64,000 nt of DNA. It comes from Agrobacterium tumefaciens. GTDB taxonomy: Bacteria > Pseudomonadota > Alphaproteobacteria > Rhizobiales > Rhizobiaceae. Numbering within the stretch: position 1 is the first letter of the stretch; each line of letters begins with the position of its first letter. The stretch is from positions 62,001 through 126,000 of the forward strand of contig CP048487.1 of assembly GCA_025560025.1 (NCBI GenBank). Reading direction: 5' to 3'. A program made the translations under genes and the position numbers. The notes under the pieces are model-generated. The model had not been told where the DNA came from, made no database searches, and was given only the letters and a program-made list of their open reading frames with translations. Below, in pieces: positions 35,167 to 41,916 of the stretch.

Positions 35167-35543
35167 TGCGGCCGAGAAGGGGACACAGGAGTGGGGCCTG
35201 GGCGTGGCTGGCAGCGCCGGTCCTGTCGGTCTCTGTCCTGGTGGCGCGCCTACGGGCCTGCCGAGAGGCGACCCTTACCAGGCGGCTGTCAGGCCTTCAG
35301 CGGGTCGGTCAGGTTTCTTCCCCGCGCCGGCTTTTTTAATCCGCATCGGCTGTTCCGAAAGCCGGTTCCCGGTTTCGGACCGATGCGGCAGCCGGCGCTC
35401 CTCGCGGCCCAAGAAACCCTCCCTCAACCGCCCGGCGCTGCGCTGGGCCGCTTCGCTGCGCTCGCGGTTCCGGCCTTCCCGCCGCCTGGACAGGGATCGC
35501 CGTCAGGCCGCGAGAGGCGCGGCCCAAACTGACGGAGACGATC
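35167..35543. other. Intergenic region with a long palindrome
   Basis: No gene was found. At 35341-35388 the outer arms CCGCATCGG and CCGATGCGG and inner arms TCCGAAA (35354-35360) and TTTCGGA (35373-35379) make a 16-pair stem with one four-base bulge. A TTTTTTAAT run lies just before it. The rest is GC-rich with short imperfect repeats (GCTGCGCTGGGC; CGCTGCGCTCGC). It could be a single-strand promoter or initiation hairpin, or a terminator acting leftward; nothing in the sequence decides this. Confidence 0.5.
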
Positions 35544-36485
35544 ATGAACCTTACCCTTCCCATCGACGACACCTTCGAACCCGACCACGCGTCTTCCCCG
35601 ACCGACCGTGTCATCTACGAGATGCAAGTCTATGGCTACCGCCCCTTCCAGGACGAGCCCGACCCGCGCCCGCTACCGGAGGAGCCAATGGTCCAGTCGG
35701 CGCTGACCGCGATGTTCTCAGCGATGTTCGAGATGCTCGGCGACACGCGGCTGGAGCCTGATCTCGAAGACCTTCTCTGGTCGACGGTCAATCTCTTCCA
35801 CCGCGCCGGCGAGCGTATCCAGCGCGAACTTCAGCGCAATGAGGACGCCCAGCGCACCGGCCAGCGCGAGCAGGACGGCTCTGAGGTAAAAAGCGTCGAG
35901 CTTGAGCGCCATGTCGCCGAGGGCATCACGCTTCTCGAACGCCGCAACGCCTTCGAGTTCATGCGCGACTATGCAGCTGATCTCTTCGAGGCGCAGACCG
36001 GTTCCGCATGGCGGCCGCGCACCGGTTCCAAGGTCAACCACGCCAATATGACCGCGGCGATGATCGATAGCAGAGATTTCCTGTCTGCCCGCCGGCACGC
36101 CGAAAACACCGTGCTGATCCCGGCCGGAACCAAGATCGCCTTCGGCGGCGGTATGGACTACAACGATCACGACCGGATCTGGGCCGCCCTCGACAAAGTC
36201 CATGCCAAGCACGCGGAAATGATCCTGCTGCACGGCGGCTCGCCGAAAGGCGCCGAGCGTATCGCCGCGTGCTGGGCCGATGCCCGCAAGGTCACCCAGA
36301 TCGCCTTTAAGCCCGATTGGAACAAGCACGCCAAGGCCGCCCCGTTTCGCCGTAACGACGACATGCTATCGGTCATGCCATCGGGCGTCATCGTCTTCCC
36401 CGGTTCCGGCATTACCGACAACCTGCGCGATAAGGCCCGTCGGCTCGGCATCAATGTCTGGGAACTCAAAGGAGATGGCGCGTGA
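35544..36485 (+). CDS. DUF2493 (SLOG-type) protein
   Basis: The 313-residue product has a helical N-terminal half (VQSALTAMFSAMFEMLGDTR) and, from about residue 190, a DUF2493 Rossmann-like domain: TKIAFGGGMDYNDHDRIWAA, EMILLHGGSPKGAERIAACW, TQIAFKPDWNKHAKAAPFRR and GVIVFPGSGITDNLRDKARR. This YspA/SLOG group is thought to bind nucleotides or nucleotide-derived ligands. It is a usual end-piece of the ParB-like/antirestriction module. The start has ACGGAGACGATC upstream. Confidence 0.85.
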   Translation: MNLTLPIDDTFEPDHASSPTDRVIYEMQVYGYRPFQDEPDPRPLPEEPMVQSALTAMFSAMFEMLGDTRLEPDLEDLLWSTVNLFHRAGERIQRELQRNEDAQRTGQREQDGSEVKSVELERHVAEGITLLERRNAFEFMRDYAADLFEAQTGSAWRPRTGSKVNHANMTAAMIDSRDFLSARRHAENTVLIPAGTKIAFGGGMDYNDHDRIWAALDKVHAKHAEMILLHGGSPKGAERIAACWADARKVTQIAFKPDWNKHAKAAPFRRNDDMLSVMPSGVIVFPGSGITDNLRDKARRLGINVWELKGDGA

Positions 36486-36533
36486 GCGCCATCGTCTTCG
36501 AGACGCCATCTCGCCCTCGTCTTTTGCCCGAGA

Positions 36534-36812
36534 CTACTTGTTCAGCGCGTCCTTGAGCGCCTTCGCCGGAGTGAACGCAACCTTTTTCTGTGCGGCGACC
36601 TTGATCATCGCCCCGGTTGCCGGATTGCGCGCTTCGCGCTCCGGTGCGTCCTTCACCTTAAACTTGCCAAAGCCGGGGATGGATGTTTCCGCACCGGACG
36701 TTGTGGCGGCCGTGATGGCCGAAAATACGGCTTCAACGATAGCTTTGCCTTGAGCCTTGGTCAGACTGTGTTCGGCGGCGATCTTGTCTGCGATTTCGTT
36801 GGTTGTGGTCAT
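36534..36812 (-). CDS. HU-family DNA-binding protein
   Basis: The 92-residue product is a complete HU protein: MTTTNEIADKIAAEHSLTKA, the IPGFGKFKVKDAPEREARNP saddle with RNPATG in the DNA-binding arm, and a final AFTPAKALKDALNK helix. HU bends DNA and assists replication, transcription and recombination. The start at 36812 is chosen from family alignment and AAAAGGGAG upstream, although the frame is open further. A plasmid-borne HU could help relaxosome or replication complexes. It converges with the DUF2493 gene. Confidence 0.92.
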   Translation of the reverse strand: MTTTNEIADKIAAEHSLTKAQGKAIVEAVFSAITAATTSGAETSIPGFGKFKVKDAPEREARNPATGAMIKVAAQKKVAFTPAKALKDALNK

Positions 36813-36924
36813 ATGAACTCCCTTTTCTGTCGGAACGAAATCCTTTCCACCCGGATAATCCGCTGTCACGCGGTTCGTGCCTCACTCGCGGCTGCCTTAG
36901 TCACCTTTCCACAAGTTCTAGCGA

Positions 36925-37434
36925 TTAGACCGCCGCCGGCGGGTGGAGACGGGTATCAAGGGCGAAGGTCTCCTGGAACTTCAGCGAATAGCTGTCAGCC
37001 GCTTGGCTCGCGACAAAGATCAGGTTCCAGCTATGGGTGGACACCGCGCTTGGGATTGCGACAAAACGATGCTGTCGCAGCAGGTCGTCGCCAAATGCCT
37101 GCTGACCAGCGCTCGGTATACCGGGCCGGAGCCAGTTCGGATTGGGAACGGTGGCGGGATCGACGATATGCACCGCGGCGGTGTCGGCGATGACAGCGGC
37201 CGTCAGGATATGTGGGACTGTGTCCAGCGCAGGAAAACCCTTGTGGACCGCGACCTCAAGGATCGCCGTCGACGGGTCGATGGAGCAGTAGATTGCCCGC
37301 ACGCCCTTGCTGTTCCAGCGACCGCCGACACGGTAAGCGCCTTCACCGCTATCCCATGTGGGAGCATAAGCGGCCTGGTCGAGCCGCCACGCGATCAGCT
37401 CGGACCCGCCAAGCGCAATCGGCAAAGGCGTCAT
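36925..37434 (-). CDS. RES-domain toxin
   Basis: The 169-residue protein carries the RES domain: AWRLDQAAYAPTWDSGEGAY, RVGGRWNSKGVRAIYCSIDP, STAILEVAVHKGF and the late IPSAVSTHSWNLIF segment. The Arg, Glu and Ser that name the family are all visible. RES toxins act on NAD, by phosphorolysis (MbcT) or hydrolysis, or ADP-ribosylate metabolic enzymes (ParT). It starts inside the stop of the antitoxin gene (four-base overlap), so the pair is co-translated in the order antitoxin-toxin. Confidence 0.9.
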   Translation of the reverse strand: MTPLPIALGGSELIAWRLDQAAYAPTWDSGEGAYRVGGRWNSKGVRAIYCSIDPSTAILEVAVHKGFPALDTVPHILTAAVIADTAAVHIVDPATVPNPNWLRPGIPSAGQQAFGDDLLRQHRFVAIPSAVSTHSWNLIFVASQAADSYSLKFQETFALDTRLHPPAAV

Positions 37435-37916
37435 GCATAGACGCCGTATTCGAGCCGTTCCAGATAGTCCTCAACCAGCTCGACGCCGGCAGGCGTTCCG
37501 AGCAGGTCGATCGGGCGGCGTTGATCGAGCCCGATGGCAGGACGCTCCAGCCATTGCTCAGCTTCCGCCTGCGTTCCCAGCACATCCGTCGCCTTCGACA
37601 GGATTTCGGCAAACTTCCATGCCCGACCGCTCTGTTCCTGGCTGAGCGGCTTGGACGGCGCGTCCTTTCGGCGTTGCCATGTCCTGAGGCTCATACCGAC
37701 GGCCTTTTCGAGGGATTCGGTCTTCCCAATAAAGACCAGGCTTCCGACGAGGTGATCGATTGCGGAGGCCGGTAAGCCGATCAGCAGCAATTCATGTGCG
37801 TCGAGCGCTGTTGTCAGCCGGCGCGACAGCACGCGAGCGCCACCGAGTAGGGCCTCGATCTTTTGCAGTTCCCCGCCGCGTGTCATTGAAGAAGGTGCTT
37901 CTGCTGCGACCGCCAT
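37431..37916 (-). CDS. MbcA/ParS/Xre-type antitoxin (DUF2384)
   Basis: From the ATG at 37916 (AGGAG six bases upstream) the product has 161 residues. It shows the Xre-like helix-turn-helix region with ESLEKAVGMSLRTWQRRKDA and the C-terminal DUF2384 domain (GRAWKFAEILSKATDVLGTQ, EAEQWLERPAIGLDQRRPID, LLGTPAGVELVEDYLERLEY). The last segment caps the active site of the RES toxin. Longer forms from ATGs at 37934 or 37955 are possible but lack a better ribosome site. Autoregulation of the pair is typical. Confidence 0.88.
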   Translation of the reverse strand: MAVAAEAPSSMTRGGELQKIEALLGGARVLSRRLTTALDAHELLLIGLPASAIDHLVGSLVFIGKTESLEKAVGMSLRTWQRRKDAPSKPLSQEQSGRAWKFAEILSKATDVLGTQAEAEQWLERPAIGLDQRRPIDLLGTPAGVELVEDYLERLEYGVYA

Positions 37917-38186
37917 CACTGTCTCCTGTGTCATCTGTCGTTCCAAATATGACATCTGTCGCCGCGCATTTCAAGTAACAAGGCAAACCCGGCGATTTGC
38001 ATGAAATCGGCGGGGCTCGTCACGCGCTTTTCGTGAATATTCGATTAAAGCGAAACTTGCTTTACTGACTTTTGCAACGTCGCAGATTAGAAAATTTTGC
38101 GGTGCCGACGATCTCTTGTTGGGGCATTCCGTTCGAAAGCGCCACTCCTCACCTTGCTGAGGAATCTCTTGCATTTTTGAGGAATT

Positions 38187-38196
38187 GTGTACACAT
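38187..38196. promoter_or_regulatory. Candidate operator palindrome upstream of the Phd-PIN pair
   Basis: TGTGTACACA is a perfect ten-base palindrome 25 bases before the antitoxin start, within the AT-rich segment TTGCATTTTTGAGGAATTG. Phd/VapB antitoxins usually repress their own promoter by binding such a site. Confidence 0.4.
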
Positions 38197-38220
38197 TTGC
38201 CGCTTAAATGGAGCCCCGTA

Positions 38221-38487
38221 ATGCCTCAGTCCCGGCCACAGACATCACCTCCCCGCCGTGTCGGCGTTCGGGAGTTTCGCGGCAATCTGACGTCCTTCCT
38301 CAAGCAGGTTGAGGATGGCCAGCGGTTTGTCCTCACCTCCCATCATAAGGTCGTTGCGGAGATTGGGCCACCATCAAAGGAAATTGTAGCTCGCAAACCT
38401 GGCGCGTTGCGCGGCAAGATCAAAGTTGCTGAAGACTTCGACAGCTTGCCGGCGGACGTCCTGGCCGCGATGGAAGACGAGGCGTGA
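38221..38487 (+). CDS. Phd/YefM-family antitoxin
   Basis: The 88-residue product has the Phd/YefM N-terminal DNA-binding part (VGVREFRGNLTSFLKQVEDG, RFVLTSHHKVVAEIGPPS) and a disordered-looking C-terminal tail ending DSLPADVLAAMEDEA, which would neutralise the toxin. The ATG at 38221 has GGAGCCCC upstream. The gene overlaps the PIN-domain toxin by four bases. It is divergent from the RES toxin operon, so 36.9-38.9 kb carries two independent stability systems. Confidence 0.85.
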   Translation: MPQSRPQTSPPRRVGVREFRGNLTSFLKQVEDGQRFVLTSHHKVVAEIGPPSKEIVARKPGALRGKIKVAEDFDSLPADVLAAMEDEA

Positions 38488-38882
38488 GGCTTCTCCTCGA
38501 TACGCATGCCCTATTGTGGTGGTTGAACGATGACGCGAAGCTGGGCAACCATGCGCGTGGCCTTATCGGCGATTCTGAGAACGACGTTCTTGTCAGCGTT
38601 GTCTCCCTTTGGGAAATCACAGTGAAGCTTCGGATTGGCAAACTCGATGCCGATCTAGAAGAAATTCTTGCGATCTTGCCGGCTCAGGGCTTCGATCGGC
38701 TGGACATCTCAGATGCGCATCTTATCGCCCTTGCCGCTCTTCCGCTTCATCACCGTGATCCTTTCGATCATCTCCTCATGGCACAGGCCGTGGTGGAGGG
38801 CGCACATTTCGTTTCGCAGGATCGGACTGTGGCGCTTTACGGTATTCCTTTCGTGACGTGCTCGGATCCTAGCGCCTTGTGA
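38484..38882 (+). CDS. PIN-domain toxin (VapC-like)
   Basis: The 132-residue protein starts at GTG inside the antitoxin stop. PIN motifs are visible: LLLDTHALLWWL (first Asp), VSLWEITVKLRIGKL (Glu), and HRDPFDHLLMAQAV followed by FVSQDRTVALYGI (Asp pair). VapC-type toxins cut specific RNAs using Mg ions held by these acidic residues. Family length and order are normal. Confidence 0.9.
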   Translation: MRLLLDTHALLWWLNDDAKLGNHARGLIGDSENDVLVSVVSLWEITVKLRIGKLDADLEEILAILPAQGFDRLDISDAHLIALAALPLHHRDPFDHLLMAQAVVEGAHFVSQDRTVALYGIPFVTCSDPSAL

Positions 38883-39350
38883 TTTTCGCGGGGTTGAATC
38901 TGACGATGAAGCCGGCCCCGATCGTGCGGGCGGGTCGCTTGCCTATAGCGGTGTATCGGGCGGATAAGGACCGCTCTGACGGCCGGGCGCTGCCAGGCGA
39001 ATGGGCGAAAGCCCGAAGCCGATGCCCTACGCGAGCTGCGTCATCCGATATTGCAAACAGTCTGAAGGCCGCGGTGCGGTCACCGTGCCGATCGCGCGGA
39101 CACGCAATGTCTGATGTTGGCAGTAGGCGTGCTCGTCCGCATGTCACAGTTGAGACCAGGCGAGGGCGCGACATTGACCCGGACGGCGGCGAAGCGCTCA
39201 TGAGGCGCGACGCCAACATCCCGCAGCGCTGGGCCGGGCAGCCATGGGTTAACGCACCCTTCAGTTGCCCCGAACCATTCCCGAATTTATGTCGCTCGTA
39301 TAGACGACCGCCGGCTTTTGCGGCCAACCCCTGAAGGGGTAAGACTCGGT
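38883..39350. other. Gene-free region between the PIN toxin and the DUF736 gene
   Basis: The sequence from 38883 to 39499 contains no convincing gene. A plus-strand frame to 39334 has no family resemblance and a composition unlike its neighbours. A small hairpin ACCCC (39327-39331) / GGGGT (39336-39340) precedes the large dyad listed separately. The region may hold the promoter and leader of the DUF736 gene. Confidence 0.4.
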
Positions 39351-39419
39351 CAAAATTTTTGCGAAATTCGATTTCGGTATTTTCCCTCTGGCGGAAAATA
39401 GAATTTCGCAAAATTTTTG
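39351..39419. repeat. 69-base interrupted inverted repeat
   Basis: The outer arms are CAAAATTTTTGCGAAATTC (39351-39369) and GAATTTCGCAAAATTTTTG (39401-39419), complementary over 19 bases with one mismatch. Inside, ATTTTCC (39379-39385) pairs with GGAAAAT (39393-39399) around CTCTGGC. The AT-rich arms stand out in GC-rich surroundings. It lies 81 bases before the DUF736 start and could be a binding site, a cruciform, or a strongly folded leader. Confidence 0.7.
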
Positions 39420-39499
39420 TCCGAGCTGACCGCAGCAGATCGGCCGTCTCTTCGTGCGCCATCGGGAAATGGTCCCGAGCAACCGAAGGAGACACAACC

Positions 39500-39823
39500 A
39501 TGGCCACCACGATCGCAACCCTGACGCAGAAGACCGACGGCATCCTCGAAGGCGTCTTCGCCACCATCCGGGTCAACGCCCCGATCGCCATCATCCCGAA
39601 CGCCAGCAAGGCTAGCGAGGAAGCCCCCGACTACCGCGTCATCCACCGCAAGACCGGCTTCGAGATCGGCGCTGGTTGGAACCGCATCGCCCGGCAGACC
39701 GGCGAGGAATACCTCTCGGTGAAGCTGGAGGCCCCCGAGATCGGCGTGATCTTCGGCAACCTCGCCCAGGCACCGGGCGGCGATCCCAGCAAGAAGGTGA
39801 TCCTCTGGAACAACCCGAACTGA
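39500..39823 (+). CDS. DUF736 family protein
   Basis: The 107-residue product matches DUF736, a small beta-rich rhizobial family: MATTIATLTQKTDGILEGVF, APDYRVIHRKTGFEIGAGWN, and EYLSVKLEAPEIGVIFGNLA with a closing WNNP. The function is unknown, but these genes are regularly found near plasmid transfer genes. GAAGGAGACACAACC upstream of the ATG is a strong ribosome site. A hairpin follows the stop by 12 bases. Confidence 0.85.
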   Translation: MATTIATLTQKTDGILEGVFATIRVNAPIAIIPNASKASEEAPDYRVIHRKTGFEIGAGWNRIARQTGEEYLSVKLEAPEIGVIFGNLAQAPGGDPSKKVILWNNPN

Positions 39824-39835
39824 ACGGCGAGCATC

Positions 39836-39928
39836 GGCCCCGAGCGATCGGGGCCGGCTCTAGCGTGTGCGGCCAGCCCGCCGGAACAATTGGCTGAAAT
39901 GATCGCGGGCATCGAGCCCGCGATCATT
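39836..39928 (+). terminator. Two stable hairpins after the DUF736 gene
   Basis: GGCCCCGA (39836-39843) pairs with TCGGGGCC (39848-39855) around GCGA. Further on, AATGATCGCGGGC (39898-39910) pairs perfectly with GCCCGCGATCATT (39916-39928) around ATCGA. The second, a 13-pair stem followed by CCTTCTGGT, has no T run on either strand, so it is terminator-like but not classical. Confidence 0.55.
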
Positions 39929-40000
39929 CCTTCTGGTGCCACACGAGACCAAACCCTGTCTGCTCAGAATACCAAGTCTGCCGCGAGCATCGCGCCGCCT

Positions 40001-40107
40001 CAAGGACATCGCGGCCCCTCCAATTTTCAGCCGACGCCCTGAAGGGCGCCGTCAGAAAATCGGTTCCTCCGCTCGCCGCCTCCGGCGGTCGCGTGCCGCG
40101 ATCCTTG
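40001..40107 (+). repeat. Nested inverted repeat upstream of the 55-residue gene
   Basis: CAAGGACATCGCGGC (40001-40015) matches GCCGCGATCCTTG (40095-40107) apart from two extra bases. Inside, 40025-40061 forms a second hairpin (ATTTTC at the left, CGCCCT / AGGGCG at the tip, GAAAAT at the right, three mismatches). CCGCC / GGCGG near 40076-40088 forms a third. A folded RNA leader or a protein-binding structure is plausible. The tip and base resemble the dyad at 39351. Confidence 0.5.
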
Positions 40108-40166
40108 ACCCGGCCCAATCCTCACGCCCACCGACGTCATCTTTCACAAATCTCAAGGAGACGAAG

Positions 40167-40334
40167 ATGACGCTGGAACATCACATTGAAGAATTGCGCG
40201 CCGAACTCAGAAACTGCTGGGACCGCGAGGAGCGCCGCGAAATAGAGGCGGAGCTGGAAGTAGCGGTTGCCGAACTCAATATCTGGATCGATGAACTGAC
40301 GCAGGATCTGCGGGGTGAGAAGCCTCCCTTCTGA
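40167..40334 (+). CDS. Small coiled-coil protein, 55 residues
   Basis: The ATG at 40167 has AAGGAGACG upstream. The product MTLEHHIEELRAELRNCWDR continues as one long charged helix (REIEAELEVAVAELNIWIDE) with heptad spacing, ending in KPPF. It is highly helical, probably dimeric and cytoplasmic. Similar short proteins accompany DUF736 genes on rhizobial replicons; no function is known. Confidence 0.65.
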   Translation: MTLEHHIEELRAELRNCWDREERREIEAELEVAVAELNIWIDELTQDLRGEKPPF

Positions 40335-40474
40335 GGGAGGCGCTTGCCGCATCGCCAAGCCGGGCTCGCCGGATCGACCGGCAAGCCTGGCTCCAATGCC
40401 GTTGCGCGTATAAATGGACAACTCTGCCCTTCCTTGCATCCAACCTGCAGGGGCAGCGCCAACCGTAGCGCTCG

Positions 40475-40741
40475 TTAACCGATGCGCTGATGCCTGATCG
40501 TCTTCAGACTGTAGCCGCGGGCCCGTTTCCGGCATAGGAGATTGAGAAACATGGCGACGGCCTCCTTTTCCCCGTCGAAGTGATGTTCGATTGATTGTCC
40601 GCTCGAACCGATGCGGCCCCATCGGCGGGTCAGGCAAAAAGTGCCGAACAAGGTCGGTTCGATCGAGAGCGCATAATAACGCGCCATGTTCCTGGCTGGG
40701 TCCGTGCGTTCGATATAGAGCTGGTAAGGTTGAGCAAGCAT
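40475..40741 (-). CDS. WGR-domain protein
   Basis: The 88-residue product is a complete WGR domain: QLYIERTDPARNMARYYALS, LFGTFCLTRRWGRIGSSGQS and a final AVAMFLNLLCRKRARGY helix. WGR domains occur in PARP enzymes and bacterial MolR-like proteins and are thought to bind nucleic acid ends. The start at 40741 follows the family. An ATG at 40813 would add 24 residues. Stand-alone WGR proteins are frequent on rhizobial plasmids. Confidence 0.85.
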   Translation of the reverse strand: MLAQPYQLYIERTDPARNMARYYALSIEPTLFGTFCLTRRWGRIGSSGQSIEHHFDGEKEAVAMFLNLLCRKRARGYSLKTIRHQRIG

Positions 40742-41221
40742 GGCCCAAGAATCGCCGATCGTGGGAACCCGGTCCAACGACAGTTTTGAATCGAAACGCC
40801 TGCATCGATTCATTTTTGTGATCTCTGCTTGGTGATGCGGTGGCCGTTGGCGCGGACAGTGTTCGGACGAGCCGGCCGCTGGCCGACCGTGCTCTACTCG
40901 CGCCGTTTCGTCGCTCCCCGAGCCGACGTTGTCGTCTCGGCCTTTGGTGACGATCACTCTCGCGGGCAAACCGCATCGACCGGCCGCCACGCCTCAGCGC
41001 TTGCTCCTCGCGCGTGGCAACGACTGCGCCGACCATGGTCCCTCAAGCACTTTAGGACTCGGCACCCTTGCGATAGTCGCCAATATCCTCCTGTACCACT
41101 CTATCAACCTCGTTCTTGCCCTTGGCCGCAGCTTCGGTTTAGAATCCTATGCGATCGGAATTCCGCTATCGATGGAGCCCGCAATGCCGACAACGCCGCT
41201 GGCCGCCGAAATCGAGTCGAG
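40742..41221. other. Gene-poor region
   Basis: These 480 bases contain no gene I can support. A plus-strand frame of 98 codons (40929-41225) ends in the next gene's start (ATGA-type overlap), but its product has no family look and its ATG lacks a ribosome site. Only the last 17 codons (MEPAMPTTPLAAEIESR) could be a short coupled leader peptide for the membrane protein. Confidence 0.35.
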
Positions 41222-41581
41222 ATGACGGAGCCCCGCAACACCCGGCGATCGTTTCCTGCCATCGCGCGACTTCTCTTCCTGATCGTCGGCGGGCTGACGA
41301 AGGCGACCCTCTACACCGCGTGGTGTCTCGCCTTCTACATTCTCAGCATGTTTCGCCCGTTAACCGGGATGGCGATGGTGGCTGCAATCGTCATGGTGCC
41401 GCTCTCGATTGCAGCCTTCGTCAAGCCCGAGGCAGCGAACGGTATGCCGTTCTGGGCCTTCATTCTGATGACCTTCGGTTTCGCCGGCTTCTCCATCGGA
41501 TACACGATCTTTCTCGACTGGATCACGCCGCCCGGCCTGGAAGATACGTCCGCACGGTTCCGCCGCGGTGACCGCGGCTGA
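41222..41581 (+). CDS. Small membrane protein next to traG, 119 residues
   Basis: The product has about three membrane helices (ARLLFLIVGGLTKATLYTAW, LTGMAMVAAIVMVPLSIAAF, FWAFILMTFGFAGFSIGYTI) and an Arg-rich tail (FRRGDRG). No family name is known. It lies downstream of traG in the same interval as an 81-residue gene on the opposite strand to traG. A role in transfer is only suggested by position. Confidence 0.6.
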   Translation: MTEPRNTRRSFPAIARLLFLIVGGLTKATLYTAWCLAFYILSMFRPLTGMAMVAAIVMVPLSIAAFVKPEAANGMPFWAFILMTFGFAGFSIGYTIFLDWITPPGLEDTSARFRRGDRG

Positions 41582-41666
41582 ACAATCAGCAAAGAGTTCG
41601 GCTCGATTTCGCTGGTCGGTCGGGCTATGTTCAAAAAATCGCACCATCTCCAACGAGGAAAATAAG

Positions 41667-41912
41667 ATGGCATCCATTGAAGAAGCGGCAGCCGCGACAA
41701 ACTCCATCCTGGAGCACGTGTCATCCGCGCTGGAAAGGTTGCAAGGTGGTTTTAACGGCCGAATCGTCAATGGCTTCGGCATCTATGCCGATCCGTCCAA
41801 TAGACACTACGACCTGATCGAGGCGCGCAAGGCGATCGACGCGGCACTGGCCGTCATGAAGGCAACGAAATGGCCGACAGAGGCCGAATACGACGCGCAC
41901 GAAAACGCCTGA
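41667..41912 (+). CDS. Hypothetical protein, 81 residues
   Basis: The ATG at 41667 has CGAGGAAAATAAG upstream. The product is helical at both ends (ASIEEAAAATNSILEHVSSA, then EARKAIDAALAVMKATKWPT) with a central GFGIYADPSNRHYDLIEA. It is small and acidic, with no recognised family. It ends four bases from the stop of the convergent traG. Confidence 0.6.
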   Translation: MASIEEAAAATNSILEHVSSALERLQGGFNGRIVNGFGIYADPSNRHYDLIEARKAIDAALAVMKATKWPTEAEYDAHENA

Positions 41913-41916
41913 GCAC

